The notes beneath the pieces were generated by a model, which ran no database searches, had not been told where the DNA came from, and was given only the letters and a program-made list of their open reading frames with translations. From assembly GCA_947561585.1 (NCBI GenBank), contig CANNZV010004690.1:1-64000 (forward strand): a stretch of 64,000 bases of DNA. Direction: 5' to 3'. This stretch comes from Caprella mutica (Eukaryota; Arthropoda; Malacostraca; Amphipoda; Caprellidae). Within the stretch, counting starts at the first letter, position 1. Each line of letters opens with the position of its first letter. Position numbers and translations under genes: made by a program. This document shows positions 1 through 12,169 of the stretch, one piece after another.

Positions 1-3000
1 ATGTAGTTTACTGAGAACAGAAGCCTAAATAGAGGATTTGTTTGAGAACACTTTATAGTTCTCTAATGGCCTGTCTTGGCAGATTCCCAGACTGTACAAA
101 CTGGTAAACTGTTCTCCAAGAAATCATTACCTCTTATTTTGCTTTTTGTTCTCGGCTTAATAATGTAAAATAGTAAAAATACATGTAGCTAAATATAATT
201 AGCATAGGGGGATATGATTATTAATTCATATTAAGGATTGTTGTCACAGAAAATGTTGAGAATGTCCTATATTTTGCAGACTGAGATGCGGGCAGATTCT
301 ATCAACTTATCACCATAACATCTTAGTCTTTTCTCCAGCCTTTGAAGAATAGTTAAGACTGATAGGCATTAGCTAAAATTGATTACCTACTACATAGACC
401 AAGAGTATGATAGTATGGGAAATTTTTAACATTTTCTGTACTTACAATGTTTAATTTTCTTATATTTACATGTATTTTACATTTTACTGAGAACAGAAAG
501 CAAGATAGAGGATTTCTTGAACACTTTACCAGTTCTTGCAGTGTGGACTTAGGATACTAGTTATTATTTATTTTAAGTTTTAACCTAGCTACTTACCTGG
601 TCACTTTTTGGTTTCTTTCACTGTTAAATATAATTTTTCCCCTTTGAAAATAATATTCCAGCAACGACGGTGGATTTCTAGCTATTAATTCTTATGCTTA
701 CTATTAATTCTTATGTTTATCATTAATTAATGTTTACTAATAATTAAATTGGAAATAAGCTATTGGATTTTTTTCAGCTTTTTGAAAATGCAAGTGGGTT
801 CTTGTGCACCAATTTCATACTGGGTTATGTTCAAAAGTTTGTTGTTATATTTAATTTCAAATATTTATTTGTGCTTAAATTTGAACTAATTCTTTTAAGC
901 AAATATTGCTATAAATAATAGTCTGAAAACCACTATCAAAAATTATTTAGGCCAACAAATGAATTTTACAGACTAAATACTCTTTATTGTGAAGTTTCCA
1001 TTAATTTAATTTTATTAAAATGTTAAGTTTCTACTAGCTACACCCTAAAATAAAAATATTTAAGAACAAAAACTAAAAATTAAACCTTCCTAATTGGGAA
1101 AATTAACACTTCAAACTATTGATTATTGATTTTTTGAAGTATGTTTGAATCTGTCATTTGTATGTATTAGGTAAATTATTATTTTTATTGTAAAATCTAG
1201 ATTACAGTGATTAGTTTAATAAAGATATATTTTGTTAAGTAGAACATACCTAAGTAGTATGTTGTTGAAGTATTGGCTACTAGAAAATAATCTATGGTGC
1301 TGTTTGTCAGTGTCTTGCAAAAAGTTCAAAATGATAAAATATAGCTGGTAGTAGCTACCAGCCTAACAGTGCTAACACCACTGCATAACAGGTTACTTAG
1401 GCAAATAGGCAGTATTTGCTCCACAGATGGAAATATTTAAAATGGGAATGGAGTGTTGAGGCCCACTTATGAAAATTAGGACTTTACTGATGAATTGATT
1501 ACTTAACTCCGAAGTTTTGCAGATTTCAAAATATTAAGATTGAATTGATGCAAATTTTATAAAACGAAGTATTTATCCTCCAAAATTCATTTGTTGGACA
1601 GCAGAATTTTTCAAAGTGGGTCATGACTTGTAACTTGTTATCAAAGTCTTGATGAGTAATGAGTAAAATTTGAAAGTAGGTTTCATTTCTTTCGTGCCAC
1701 CCAGTATATTGCAGATTTTTTTGAATAATTTTTTATTTTTGTGAATCAAATATATATTGATGAGATATTGCATAGCATACTTTATAAGTTTGGGTAAGAT
1801 AAGAATGATGAGTTTAGGTATCTTAACATGCTTTCAGTAAAACCTATAATATTAGGTAAATAGCCAATTTAATTTGGATAGAACTGGAGTACCAAACTTT
1901 GATCCATATTACTAATTGAAGTATAATTATAAGCAAAATACTTAATAAGTTCAGTATTTTCATTTTGAAAAATATATATATTTGGAATTGCTAAAGAATA
2001 TCTCTCCATTCTAACATTGAAATGAATTTGAAAATCCTCAGCTAGAGTTAATTTGTAGATTCATGTACATAATAACAGTCTTACCTATTGAAACCAAGTA
2101 AAGTAGCTACTTATAATTCCAATTTAATCATTTTTTCACTAAACCCTATCATCGACTAGGGTATTCTACTATTCCATCTCACTTTCCTGCAAATTTGATC
2201 TAACATAAGAACTAATTCAGGTAGAAGCTCCATACTTACACCATCCTAAGATATTACTTCGATAATGATGTGTACCTATTTTCAATCTTGTATCTCTTAT
2301 GGTTAATCATTTATTAGCATACGTTTACTAAGAATTAGGGTAATTGCATCGCACTTGTGGGGTAAATAATCGCAGTGATATTATTCTGACGCTAAATTTA
2401 ATAAGTTATTGTCTATAAATGTGCGATTGGTTTATCTGTGATTTCATTCAAACTTGCAAATATTTTGCATTGGCTACAGTTATCAAAAAAAGATGTATTC
2501 AAATTTCAACTATGAATTAAAACATTTGGAAAATGAAATAGAAAATATGACTACTAAACAATTATTTAGCTTATATTCATAAACTTGAAACTCCTTTTTT
2601 GTTTTTGGGTTATGGCGGCAATGGGCCATAATGATACAATTTTTGTGTAGCTACTTACTGGTAGTCAAGTTATTGGTATAAAAATATTCTGAAAAGCTAT
2701 TCATTTTTGGCTTAAGAATAGGACAGTTGATAATACAGGTTAACTTAGAGAACAAAAACTTTGAAACCATCTAAAGAAGGAATCTTATGATCTATGCAAC
2801 CTGTTGAAAATATTTTAAATTTTATGTTTTGATAATTAAATATAGTAGCTATAATTTATCAATATGCTGTGTGTTGTGTGCCATGAACAGTTTAATTTTC
2901 TTATCAGTAATATGCTTAGCTAAATTTCTGAACAATTATTCCTTTCAGATAAATCTATCAAGACTTGGAAAAGGACATCTCCTGATACTTCACCCTTGGA

Positions 3001-4052
3001 TAACTTGTAGTGTCATCTTGATTTGCTATGCGAGTAGACTTATCACTGTATTTATATGTTGAAGGTAGCTATAGCTAATTAAAGTATCTTAACTACATAA
3101 TAATGTGTCTGAAGTTGGCTAATTGATATTAACAATGATTTTTCTCCTAAAAATGTTCAAAAATTGAATATTTTGAATCTTTTTTTTTTTTAATCTCTTT
3201 GAATGAGAATTTTGTGTTTAATATTTATCAAATGACTGCAGCTAAGTTATCTCACAAATAAATTATGAACATTTTTTTGTAAATTAAGTCAAGTCTCATT
3301 ATCTAACCAATGTCATAAAATGTTATTATATTGCCAAAGTAGTTCTATTTTGTCATTACAATCAATCTAAATATAGCAAGAAAGTTCTTAATTATCTTGA
3401 TAAAAGTGAAGATGGAAAACACTATCTAGCTACTGGGAAATGTGTAGTGAGTTTAAACTCGGTAGCTAATTTGATGCAAAAATTAATATTCAGTATAAAG
3501 TACCATCCTCTTTTCATCCAAATAATCTTAAAAATATGATATTTTCATTTGAACAACTGATCTGTTTATTTTTTTTAATTTTTATTATGCACAACAGCTT
3601 GCTGTTCTAAAGTAAACAGTTTAGTGATGGAAAAGAATAAATAAATATAGAAGTAGGCTATTATGAACTCGAGCATTTAGCTTATGTTTATCAAAAAATA
3701 CTTAGTTGAATATAGCTAGTTAAAAATGTATTTGCATTTACTGTAAATAGAAAAATATTTACATTCAAGCACAGGAAGGTACTCACTACTCACCCTATCT
3801 ATTTTAAAATGATTTATCATATTTTTATATAACAGAGCAGAACAAATCTATTTTAAAGATTGTAGTAGAATTATATAACAAACTTAATCACAGAGCTCCC
3901 TGGCAAATTCCTCAAAAGATAAAAATTATGTAAGATCACCACAATTAGGTAACTGTTATCCAAATAAATTTTTCCGAACTGAATTTGCTACTTTCTAATG
4001 TATCTAACTTTTTAATTTTATGACCTTTTAATGAATGTATTTTATTTAACAG
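1..4052. other. AT-rich non-coding segment enriched in TAGCTA
   Basis: No convincing coding sequence is visible; the longest open frame (77 codons near 2.8-3.06 kb) has the composition of random AT-rich DNA. By eye I count about 18 occurrences of the 6-bp palindrome TAGCTA between positions 186 and 4480, against about a dozen in the remaining 59 kb. Several are embedded in GTAGCTAC or CTAGCTAC. A splice-acceptor-like tract precedes position 2950 and a donor-like AAG/GTAGCT lies near 3063, so untranslated exons are possible but unproven. Confidence 0.6.
484..536 (+). repeat. Second copy of a ~53-bp dispersed direct repeat (first copy at 8-62)
   Basis: The stretch beginning TTTACTGAGAACAGA at 484 matches 8-62, including the shared words ATAGAGGATTT, GAACACTTTA and AGTTCT, with small indels. 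The copies are about 475 bp apart. No inverted ends or target duplication are visible, so this is either a segmental duplication or a fragment of an unrecognised repeat. Confidence 0.6.
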
Positions 4053-4147
4053 GTGTGCAACTGTCCCAGGATTGCTCTGCTATGCCTTCAAACATCAGTA
4101 CTGCCACTGCATACATACATGTGTAGATTGAGTAGATGCTCCTAATT
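4053..4147 (+). other. Candidate spliced non-coding exon, possibly joined to a segment starting at 4576
   Basis: A T-rich tract ending AACAG precedes 4053 and a consensus-like donor GTAAGT starts at 4148. The next good acceptor, a T-rich tract ending TTTTAG, is at 4575 and is followed by GC-richer sequence. All three frames of the 95-nt block contain stops or are very short, so a coding exon is unlikely. A non-coding RNA or UTR exon on the plus strand is the best reading. The evidence is splice-site appearance only. Confidence 0.25.
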
Positions 4148-4593
4148 GTAAGTCAACATCATGTTGATCTCTTGTAGATGTAATTTAAAGTTAATTGATT
4201 AATGAGTTATATATATAATTAACTAATTCTAAAACGATTGGTCCAAGATCATGCTTTGGCAACAAATAAACTTAATATATAAAATTAGCTGTATTCTTTA
4301 ATATTGAATGTAAAATTAGAAGTATTTAAATTTTAAAGTTAGTTCTCAAATTTAAATAAATATGCTATATGCATTTAGCTATATCAGAAATACAATAAAT
4401 ATCTATCTAATTTACTGCATTCAAAATAGCTATATAATTGATCAAAAAAATGTAACTAGCTGCTATTTATAACTAGCTATCGGAATTTTACAACAAATAT
4501 AGAATCTTAATAGCATGTTTTTTATTGTTTATATCATTATTAAATTATTAATATTGCATCAATACTCATTTTTAGGTACCTCTTCAATTGACC

Positions 4594-5531
4594 CCAGGAG
4601 CTCCATCCTGAAGCTGTCGATGGTTAATGGAAGAAAAAGGGAGAGGCCTCGCTTGGGTTCCTAACTGTTTTGTATTTCTATGTTCATCATTTTTTAACGC
4701 TACTTGCAGTTTTAGAGAAAAGCGCTAGGGTTATGATCTTCAATTACGATGTTAAATTTTTTAGGTAGACTTCGTTTAGTATCACATTTTCGTTTCCTTT
4801 TCCATCCATATGTACAGCCACCGGTGCTTGTGTCCCTTTCAGTCACATTTCTTGGTGTGAAACTTTAATACTTGTATGAAACAAGCTTTTCTGCATCCAA
4901 GTGCATTGTCACCAGACTGGTGATAGGTAACATTGTTAATGGAGCCACTTTATTTTCTGAATGTTTCTCAGAGTCGAAGAAGACGTTAAATCCTTCTTTT
5001 AAAAAATGATAAATTTCTAGCTCTGTCAATCTGTCTTTTTCTCTATAAAAATTAACTATGATTATTTAATTATGTTGAGCTGCCAGAGGTTCTTTTCTGA
5101 AACTGTCTGTGGTGACTGGAAGAAAAGGGGGGTGCCTTCCCTTTGGACCTGAACTGTTGTAATTTGGTTTATAGATTGTTTTTCATATTTTAACGCTACT
5201 TGCAGTATTAGAGGATAGCGCTAGGGTTATGCTCTTCAACTACGAGGTCTTAGATTTTGTGTTAGGTAGGCTCGTAGGCTTCATTTACTATCACCTCTTC
5301 ATTTTCTTCTTCCATCCGTAAGTGCAGTTACCGGTGCTTGTGTCTTTCATCACATTCCTTTGTAAGTGACGGAGGAGCTTTTCTGCATCCATAAGCTTTG
5401 TAATAACAGTTGTTTGTATCACTGCTCATGGATCCACTTTCCCTCTTCACTTATGTTTCCAGTCCTTTGTATTTAATTTTCTTTTGACTTTAGTGATATG
5501 GCCTTTTGTTCTGAAACAGACGTTAAATCCC
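4594..5531 (+). repeat. Tandem duplication of a ~400-450-bp non-coding unit
   Basis: Two diverged copies, about 4594-4994 and 5083-5531, share ordered blocks: CCAGAGGTTC/CCAGGAGCTC, CTGGAAGAAAAGGGG-like, TTTTAACGCTACTTGCAGT, the strongly conserved TAGCGCTAGGGTTATG, ACCGGTGCTTGTGTC, GAGCTTTTCTGCATCCA, and GACGTTAAATCC at the ends. Both are GC-richer than their surroundings, and neither has an open frame across the conserved blocks. Conservation of ordered blocks amid decayed spacers could mean a functional non-coding unit (RNA or regulatory) or simply an ageing duplication. Confidence 0.7.
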
Positions 5532-7180
5532 CTACTAATATAAATTTATTACATTGATTGGTGTCTCTTCAGCACTATACTAGTCTAGTTGCTAACAGTT
5601 AACTTATGGTATTTTTCTTAATATACATTTTTTATTATTTAGAGTACCTTCATACAGTATTAATTATTAAAAGTACAGCAATAATTATTTACATCCTCTT
5701 ACCATCGTGTATTTGGTTTGTAATTGTAAGTATATATTCTATTCATTTAGTTTATTCTTTTTCATTTGGAATGTTCTCATGCAAACTCCTTCATTATTTG
5801 TATTATTTTCCTTCATGAAATTTAAAATATATTAATTAAAGTTGTGAAATCTTCATCTGTATTGTCGATACTAATAAAAGTAATATCTGTATGAATATCG
5901 CCAGATTTATTTCTTCTATCATTACATAATATTATAGAACTAAGGTCTACAATCATTATTCTGCAAGCCGCGTACAATTAGGCTCAGTATATTTATATTA
6001 TTTGATTTTAATGTTTTTGATACTCTGTGAGCAACAATAGAGCGAATCACTAACCTGACGCTTAGAAAAAAGATTGTACACTCTTTGTTTTGATTTTAAA
6101 TTTATGAACATACAATAAGTTTTCGGCTTTTGTTTAATTAAGATATAACTTGTTTCCTTAAGTATATAAACGTTCCTATAATAAGTTTATCCAATTGCAT
6201 ACCTAATAAATGGTTATAGTATGCCTAGTTGACAATCAAAACAAATGGTGTACATTCTTTTTCTTTAGACCTAAAATTAGTAAGTCTGAAGTAAAAATAG
6301 GTATTGTAGAGTTTTTATTATAAAAATAACAAAAATATGTTATCAAATTTCATGCGGTTTGCAGCAAGATGGTGAGAAGCATCAGCTTCATTGATTAAAA
6401 CAATAAAAAGATTTGCTTGGAAAGGAAGTGTCCAAAGGATGTTAAATTCCGAAATCACAGTTTTTTGTTATTTACCAATCTGTAGTTTACCCACACCAAT
6501 CCTAAAATATACCTAAACATTACAATTAATAAAGTTTATTTTTGGAAATGTGAGATTTGTAATCAATACAAATTCTTTTGCTGTACAGTACAGATTATTG
6601 TTTTGAAGTTATTTGTAATTACTAAAGCAAAAATGACTAGATTGGAACTGACTACTATAGATTAAAAAATATATTTATGTTCACTACCATCATTCTACTA
6701 AACATTTAATTCAACTAACCTCTCCTGATATTGTGTGATTAAAAGTATAATGCAATGTTAACAATTATTTAAATATATCACTTTATTAAAAACAAGATAA
6801 TTAAAGACTTGCATATTGAGCAACAGAAAATGAAAATGTAATTTAAAATTTAAATCTTCAGCAAATAAAGATGTTAAGAAGTGCATAAAAATTAATTAGC
6901 AGCTTAAAGATACAGCTTTCATGAAATCGAAATTAAAATGAACTGCTATAATTTACTACATCATGTCAACTTAAATTACGTGATTTATATTATTCTTCAT
7001 AACCTAAATGATTTGAAGTAATTATTGCAGGCCTCACAAAATTAATGTTTTTATAGCACAATATATCTACCGCTTTTATATAATAAAAATTGGAAACATA
7101 TTAAATTCCATAAAAATTGTAGAGTCTAATAAAGAACATAAAAAAGAACAAGGTTAATACTTGAGTCTACCCTCGCTCCG
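5532..7180. other. AT-rich stretch, nothing recognised
   Basis: I see only short chance open frames, including a hydrophobic 70-codon one near 5.6-5.8 kb, and AT-rich filler. There are no clear inverted ends, tandem repeats or splice-bounded blocks. Confidence 0.5.
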
Positions 7181-7195
7181 TTTTCTATGCAATGA

Positions 7196-7355
7196 GATGC
7201 GGTTAAGAGACTCTTGTTTGCTGCTAACTCCAACCGTTTTAAGTGAGTGTTAAGCGCTTAGCACATCAAGATTGTAACCGTTTTCACTGGTGCTAAGCGC
7301 TTAAGAGACTTTACCTTGAGCAACCAGATTTTTGCGGTTAAGAGACTTTGGCTTG
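7196..7355 (+). repeat. Repeat cluster with a 15-bp perfect hairpin (AGCGCT core)
   Basis: TTAAGCGCTTAGCAC at 7250-7264 is the exact reverse complement of 7290-7304, with a 25-nt loop. Around it the word GGTTAAGAGACT or CTTAAGAGACTTT recurs three times (near 7200, 7300 and 7340). The block is GC-richer than its flanks and has no coding frame. It could be the decayed inside of a mobile element or a structured transcript; no terminal duplications were found. Confidence 0.65.
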
Positions 7356-7810
7356 TGGCCCTTCATATATTGTCAGTAACAATAATAATTTGTCTTCCAT
7401 TTTAAATTATCACAATATGTATTTATTGTTCGTATATAATCAAAATATATAAATTTATACGTGTTTCTTGCGTGCTGTTTTGTATCGATTGCTGTGTATG
7501 TGCAAATCTAATGGTAAAAATATTGATGCATATTGCAGCAAGTTCATTCTAAGGCCTCATTTACGTATCATAACTACGTAAGTAATGATAACCACTACTA
7601 GGTATCTATGTAGTTATTGATAAACACTAGTAAGTAACTCGGTAGGTAGGGGGTAATTGATAAATATTAATAGATAGCTATAATAAAAATATTCGATTGA
7701 AATGTTCTATTGCTTTTTATAATAAGAAACAAAAGATACAAAATCAATAGAATATTAAATAATATTCATTTATAATAACTTTTATCATATTGCTTATAGA
7801 TCATTCCAAT

Positions 7811-8040
7811 CATACTTCTACCATGTCCAGGATGGCTGAGAGGATGGAGCCGCAGACTGGAGATCACAGATCGTCCGTTCGAGTCCCGGATACAAATCTT
7901 CATTTCCATATTCATTTTATCCCATTTAATTTGTATATAACAACATGTAACATTAAGCTAATTGATATACAGCCAAATTTTTATATACACTATATGCAAT
8001 TATATAATTGATGTTAATTAAAACAGCTTAATTTTTTTTC
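7811..8040 (+). mobile_element. tRNA-derived SINE, copy 1
   Basis: A tRNA-like head carries a polymerase III A box (TGGCTGAGAGG, 7833-7843) and a B box (GTTCGAGTCC, 7877-7886) spaced 44 nt apart, as in tRNA genes. The head (GTCCAGGATGGCTGAG) resembles a tRNA-Leu or tRNA-Ser 5' half. The body continues with a shared tail (CATTTAATTTGTATATAACA) and ends near a T-rich run at about 8030. A second copy on the minus strand at 60.3-60.53 kb shares the leader ACTTCTACC(A/G)TGTCCAGGATGG, the head and the tail. That makes this a dispersed family rather than a tRNA gene. Confidence 0.8.
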
Positions 8041-8250
8041 CAAACCAAACAGTTTCAGTTAAAATAACAAGATGATTGTGTTGCTACAAAAAAATATTTG
8101 TGTTGATTTAAATATACTCTTTGTTAACATAACAAAATACATTATTTTAAGTAATACTATTGTAATGTTACTATAACAATTAAAGCCTAGTTACTGTTAC
8201 TTTAAAAATTCTAATGTAACTATAAAAAAAATAAAAAAAAAAGTTCCAAC

Positions 8251-9567
8251 AGGATGATTCCACCACGGAAGATTCCACCGGCGTTAAATGCATGATTTGG
8301 AAAATTCCACCGCAGAAGATTCTACCATTTTGATAAAAATATACAAATACACAGTTTAAAAAAACAGTATAACTGTTTTTTATTTAAAAATATATTTCTA
8401 AATTTAGGTAATTGTTAATTATAAATGAATAAATCTTCCTTTTAAATATAAGACAATTATTAATAATCCATCATACGGGTATTAAATATTTAAATGGTTA
8501 ATAGTGACAGACTATGACGCTGGTAATGGAACATCAACCTGTGGCAACACTGATAAATTTAGCCTTTTGAATCTATCAACAGAAACACTAAAATTCAGAT
8601 TTTAATATTTGATACAAAAATAAATATTTTTATGTTTCATTATTGAAAAGGTTAATATCAAGCAGCAATATGACAAGCATGTTTTTAGTGTCTATATCGT
8701 TAGAGTCAATTTAAATCAGAGACCTTCTGAACCGAATTGATATTAAGATGTTGCATATCAAAAGAAATTCTGTACGTGTTATGATTTATACAGTATATCC
8801 TATGAGAGTTTTGAATTTATGATTTTTATCCGTATGTCTGTGGTTTCAGATCGAAGCTAGATAATGTAACTTAATTTACCTGCTTAACTCTATTTTCAAA
8901 ACTTAGTTGAAACACATCATATTTAAACTTTATTTTGTAATAGTTTCAAAAGAGATTATTGAACAGTTACAGAAAGTTTCAGCTTTGTATTTTTCCTTTT
9001 TATACGTGTCAAATTGATATTTTAATTCCACCTTTCACCGTGGCTGATTTAAATTGAAATATATTTTGGTTCATTTAAAAAATAGGGTGATGGATAATAT
9101 ATATGGAATAAAATTTATGTTACAAACAAAATATTATCCTTAATTTCAGTTTCAACATATATATTTTAAAAAGAGAATCAAACAGAATCTAAATTGTTGG
9201 TCAATGGGGCAGTGGAACTTTATTGTTGAATTTACACTACTTGAATTTTATTATTAATTTAATTGATTCGTATTTAAAAGATAGATTGATATATCTATTA
9301 TTTCGTATGTTCTCCTTAGCTTATCTCTTAGGCTTTGACATAATTTCTTAAATTTCTAACTAATGAAATGTTGTTCGGTTAACACAGAAAAAAAAACATT
9401 TTGCTTCAAATCAGTTAATATTAAATGTTATACCTTCTGTAAATGAAATCCAATATTATGCGGTGGAATCTTCCGTGGTGGAATTTTCCGGCGGTGGAAT
9501 ATTCAGTGGTGGAACTTACCTGGTGGAACTTTCCGTGGTGGAATTTTCCGTGGGGAATTTATCTAGA
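8251..9567. mobile_element. Foldback element 1, arms of GGTGGAAT.TTCCG repeats
   Basis: The left arm (about 8253-8335) holds ATTCCACC(A/G)CGGAAG-type repeats. The right arm (about 9457-9558) holds the inverse repeat GGTGGAATTTTCCG five to six times, so the arms can pair. The interior of about 1.1 kb is unremarkable AT-rich DNA. Flanking nonamers AGTTCCAAC (8242-8250) and ACTTCCAAA (9568-9576) match at 7 of 9 positions and may be an eroded target duplication. The outermost ends match less well than in the other foldbacks here, so the borders are approximate. Confidence 0.65.
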
Positions 9568-9579
9568 ACTTCCAAACCG

Positions 9580-10075
9580 ATATCTTAACCCCCTATTTTA
9601 GTCATCTAAATATCCCTCTCCTCCCATATAAATCCTCCTTTCTTCCCATCTGAATCCCACTATCTCCCCATTTAAATCCCTCTCTCTTCCCATCTGAATC
9701 CCACTCTCTTCTCATTTAAATTACCCTATCCTCTCATGGAAATCTCCCTCTCATCCAATCTAAATCTCCCTCTTCCCCATCTATTTCCCCTCTACTCCCA
9801 TTTGAATTCCCCAGTCATCATCTAAATGTCTGTGTTTCCCAATCTACATGCCCTCTGCCAATCTACTTGTCCCTTACTTTTTAAACACATATTTAATGAA
9901 TCTGCAACAAATTTAATAACTAAATTCTACGTAACTAGTTAATTACTCATATAAAGTGATATAATGCAATCGTAGGTTTATTCTTAATCAATATTTCAAT
10001 TCAATAACCTCTCACCCCTCCCCTCCCCCACCCGCCTAAATACCCCTTCTCTCTATCTCAGTACCCCCAACATCA
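9580..10075 (+). repeat. Pyrimidine-rich tandem repeat tract
   Basis: From about 9586 to 9880 the plus strand is a run of degenerate ~20-24-bp units of the type CCCATCTAAATCCCTCTC. A second polypyrimidine block, CCCCTCCCCTCCCCCACCC-like, lies at about 10011-10070. The strand asymmetry is extreme, with almost no G for about 300 bp. It directly abuts foldback element 1. No gene is present. Confidence 0.75.
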
Positions 10076-10960
10076 AGTGTCATTGCTACTACGATCGTAA
10101 GTTTATTGTTAATCAATATTATAAAAAAATAACACTTTACTTATTATTTATGTCATTATTAAAAGCTAAAAACTTAATTTTTTTTTATTTATTTACATAC
10201 AAATATGGTTATCAATGATGCGCAGTGATACCTCTCTACCTCTTAATTATCTGTGCTATCATTGAGCATTTTTGTGGCGGGAAAAAACGTTGAAACTGAG
10301 AAGTTGAAAATTTGACATAATGTAACTGTTATTGTTTGTGTTAAAATGTTAAAACAGCATGAATCCATGAATCTTGTTTCTAGAGTTATTAGAGAGTTTG
10401 CAGGATCTAAATATCACAAACGCTATTTTTTTCTGATCGTTTTGAGAGCACCATACAACGTGACTTAGTTCTAGAAATACAAATAGGATAATGATGCGTC
10501 AGGATGTTTATGAAAGAAAAGAAGATGCTTGAAATGGTGGTGCAATGTGATTTTCTAAAACAAATACCCCATAAAAATGGGATGCGTGGTGACACCCCGT
10601 CCAACACTTCAGGATTTACCTACGTAAATCTGCATCTCTTTTAACAAACTTCACTAAAGTTTGAAATATAGAATAGTATTCGAATACAAGGCTAAATATT
10701 AAAAATCTTTCATAGTTCAAATGAATAGTGATTTATCTACAGTCTACATTTTTCTTGCTCAGAAAATGTCAAAACCAGACAGAATGTGTGAAACCTTTCA
10801 CATATTGAGATAACAGATTTAAATGAGTTAATTTAAATCAGTCTCGTGTTATGAAATGAACTTTAAATAAACTTCAAATATATACTAAATCCATATTATT
10901 TTGCTTCGAACTCTTCAGAATTCAGTTAACTTTTGGATTCACCAATATTGATATGTCCAT
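10076..10960. other. No gene recognised
   Basis: AT-rich sequence with no repeat ends that I can define. A 66-codon minus-strand frame near 10.4-10.6 kb has no recognisable motif. Confidence 0.45.
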
Positions 10961-10968
10961 TCACATAC

Positions 10969-11025
10969 ATTCAAAGTTTAAATTCTTTTAAAAAGAAGAT
11001 TAAGAAACACCTTCTTACTCACTGA
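10969..11025 (+). pseudogene. Possible LINE C-terminal tail
   Basis: A short frame reads IQSLNSFKKKIKKHLLTH then stop. This looks like the extreme C-terminus of non-LTR retrotransposon reverse transcriptases, where a basic Phe-Lys-rich helix precedes the stop; the element at 54.7-55.15 kb ends in the same style. It is followed by an AT-rich region with an AATAAA signal near 11.5 kb. Only about 18 codons support the call and upstream frames are broken. Confidence 0.3.
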
Positions 11026-11171
11026 TAACTTAATATTGTAATCTCCTTCTGAACCATTTATTTTATATTATTGTGTTTTTACTGTAAAGCTTAATTGTAA
11101 ATATATTATATAGGAATGTTTTGCACGTCTTAATGTAAGCAATTGAATGCAATTTAAATTGTTATTCTCTG

Positions 11172-11261
11172 ACATCCTTAAGTTATGTACGAAAAATTGT
11201 GTGGTTAATTAACCACACAAAACTAACCTGTGATAAATTTTGTACATAACATGAGGATGTA
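11172..11261. repeat. Nested inverted repeat (hairpin MITE-like), ~90 bp
   Basis: The outer arms ACATCCTTAAGTTATGTAC and its near-complement ending GTACATAACATGAGGATGT enclose a perfect 22-bp palindrome centred on GGTTAATTAACC near 11209. The whole block could fold into a cruciform. It has the look of a minimal palindromic MITE, but no target duplication is obvious. Confidence 0.65.
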
Positions 11262-12165
11262 ATGCTAAGTTACCGTTTGTCTATTATTTGTGTGTTTGTG
11301 GAATTTATAGGCATTCATATACGTTTTCACTCTATTAAATTCAAAAATATAATAATACTGCCCAAAAAAACAAATTGGTTTGAAATGGTTTTGAAAAAAA
11401 TAGTAAATTCATTAATTGTGTAACATATTAGAAATTTAGTAAAATATAACTATTGTGTAATTGTTAATGTACATCATGTAGGCATTTTTATATCTTTTTT
11501 TCAATAAAGATTATTTATTTATACAGTTTATAAAGGAATATATTATTCATAATTTTTTAAATTCGGAACCACATGCTCGATTATGTTTTTTTAAATTTAT
11601 TTCTATTGGTAGTGACATACTAATATCAAACTCGTCTGCTCCATGTTATATTTTGCCTAAATTTTTACTAAATGATAATTAGGATCGAAAACTTTAAAGG
11701 ACAATATTAGCATTTCGCAGGTACCTTTCTTTTGAAGCTTATTAGTGTTCTATGTGCAAAAAATATATGAGGCTGATTTAAGCCTTACGTCCATAACCTA
11801 TGAAGGCTATCATTTTTAGACATAAAACACTGATGGTAATCACGCATCTATTTAATTACTAAATTTTAGAATAGACTATGAAGTAAAATAAGCAGCTTGG
11901 AAATTCACTATTTAGGTCGTTTTAAGTCTTTGAAGTTATGGACTTTAAAAATAATGAAAGAGAAATCCTGAAAATGGTATAAGAGGAATAAATATATGTA
12001 CTTAACTGATTATATATATTTTGCTCAGTATGAGATATATTAATCTTTGTAAGAAACAAATTTTATTCTAAATGACAAATATCATCAAAAATAAGATGAT
12101 CATTTAGATATAAAGCTACTTTATAGTTTACCAGAATATGACACTGTTGCTATGAAAGGATCTTC
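11262..12165. other. No gene recognised
   Basis: AT-rich sequence with an AATAAA followed by an AT run near 11.5 kb, possibly the 3' end of a dead LINE. Nothing else stands out. Confidence 0.4.
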
Positions 12166-12169
12166 TAAA

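Noticed and set aside
7826..7900. Possible tRNA gene
   Set aside because: A and B boxes are present, but the cloverleaf is poor, the sequence continues into a shared tail, and a second copy has the same leader and tail; it is a SINE.
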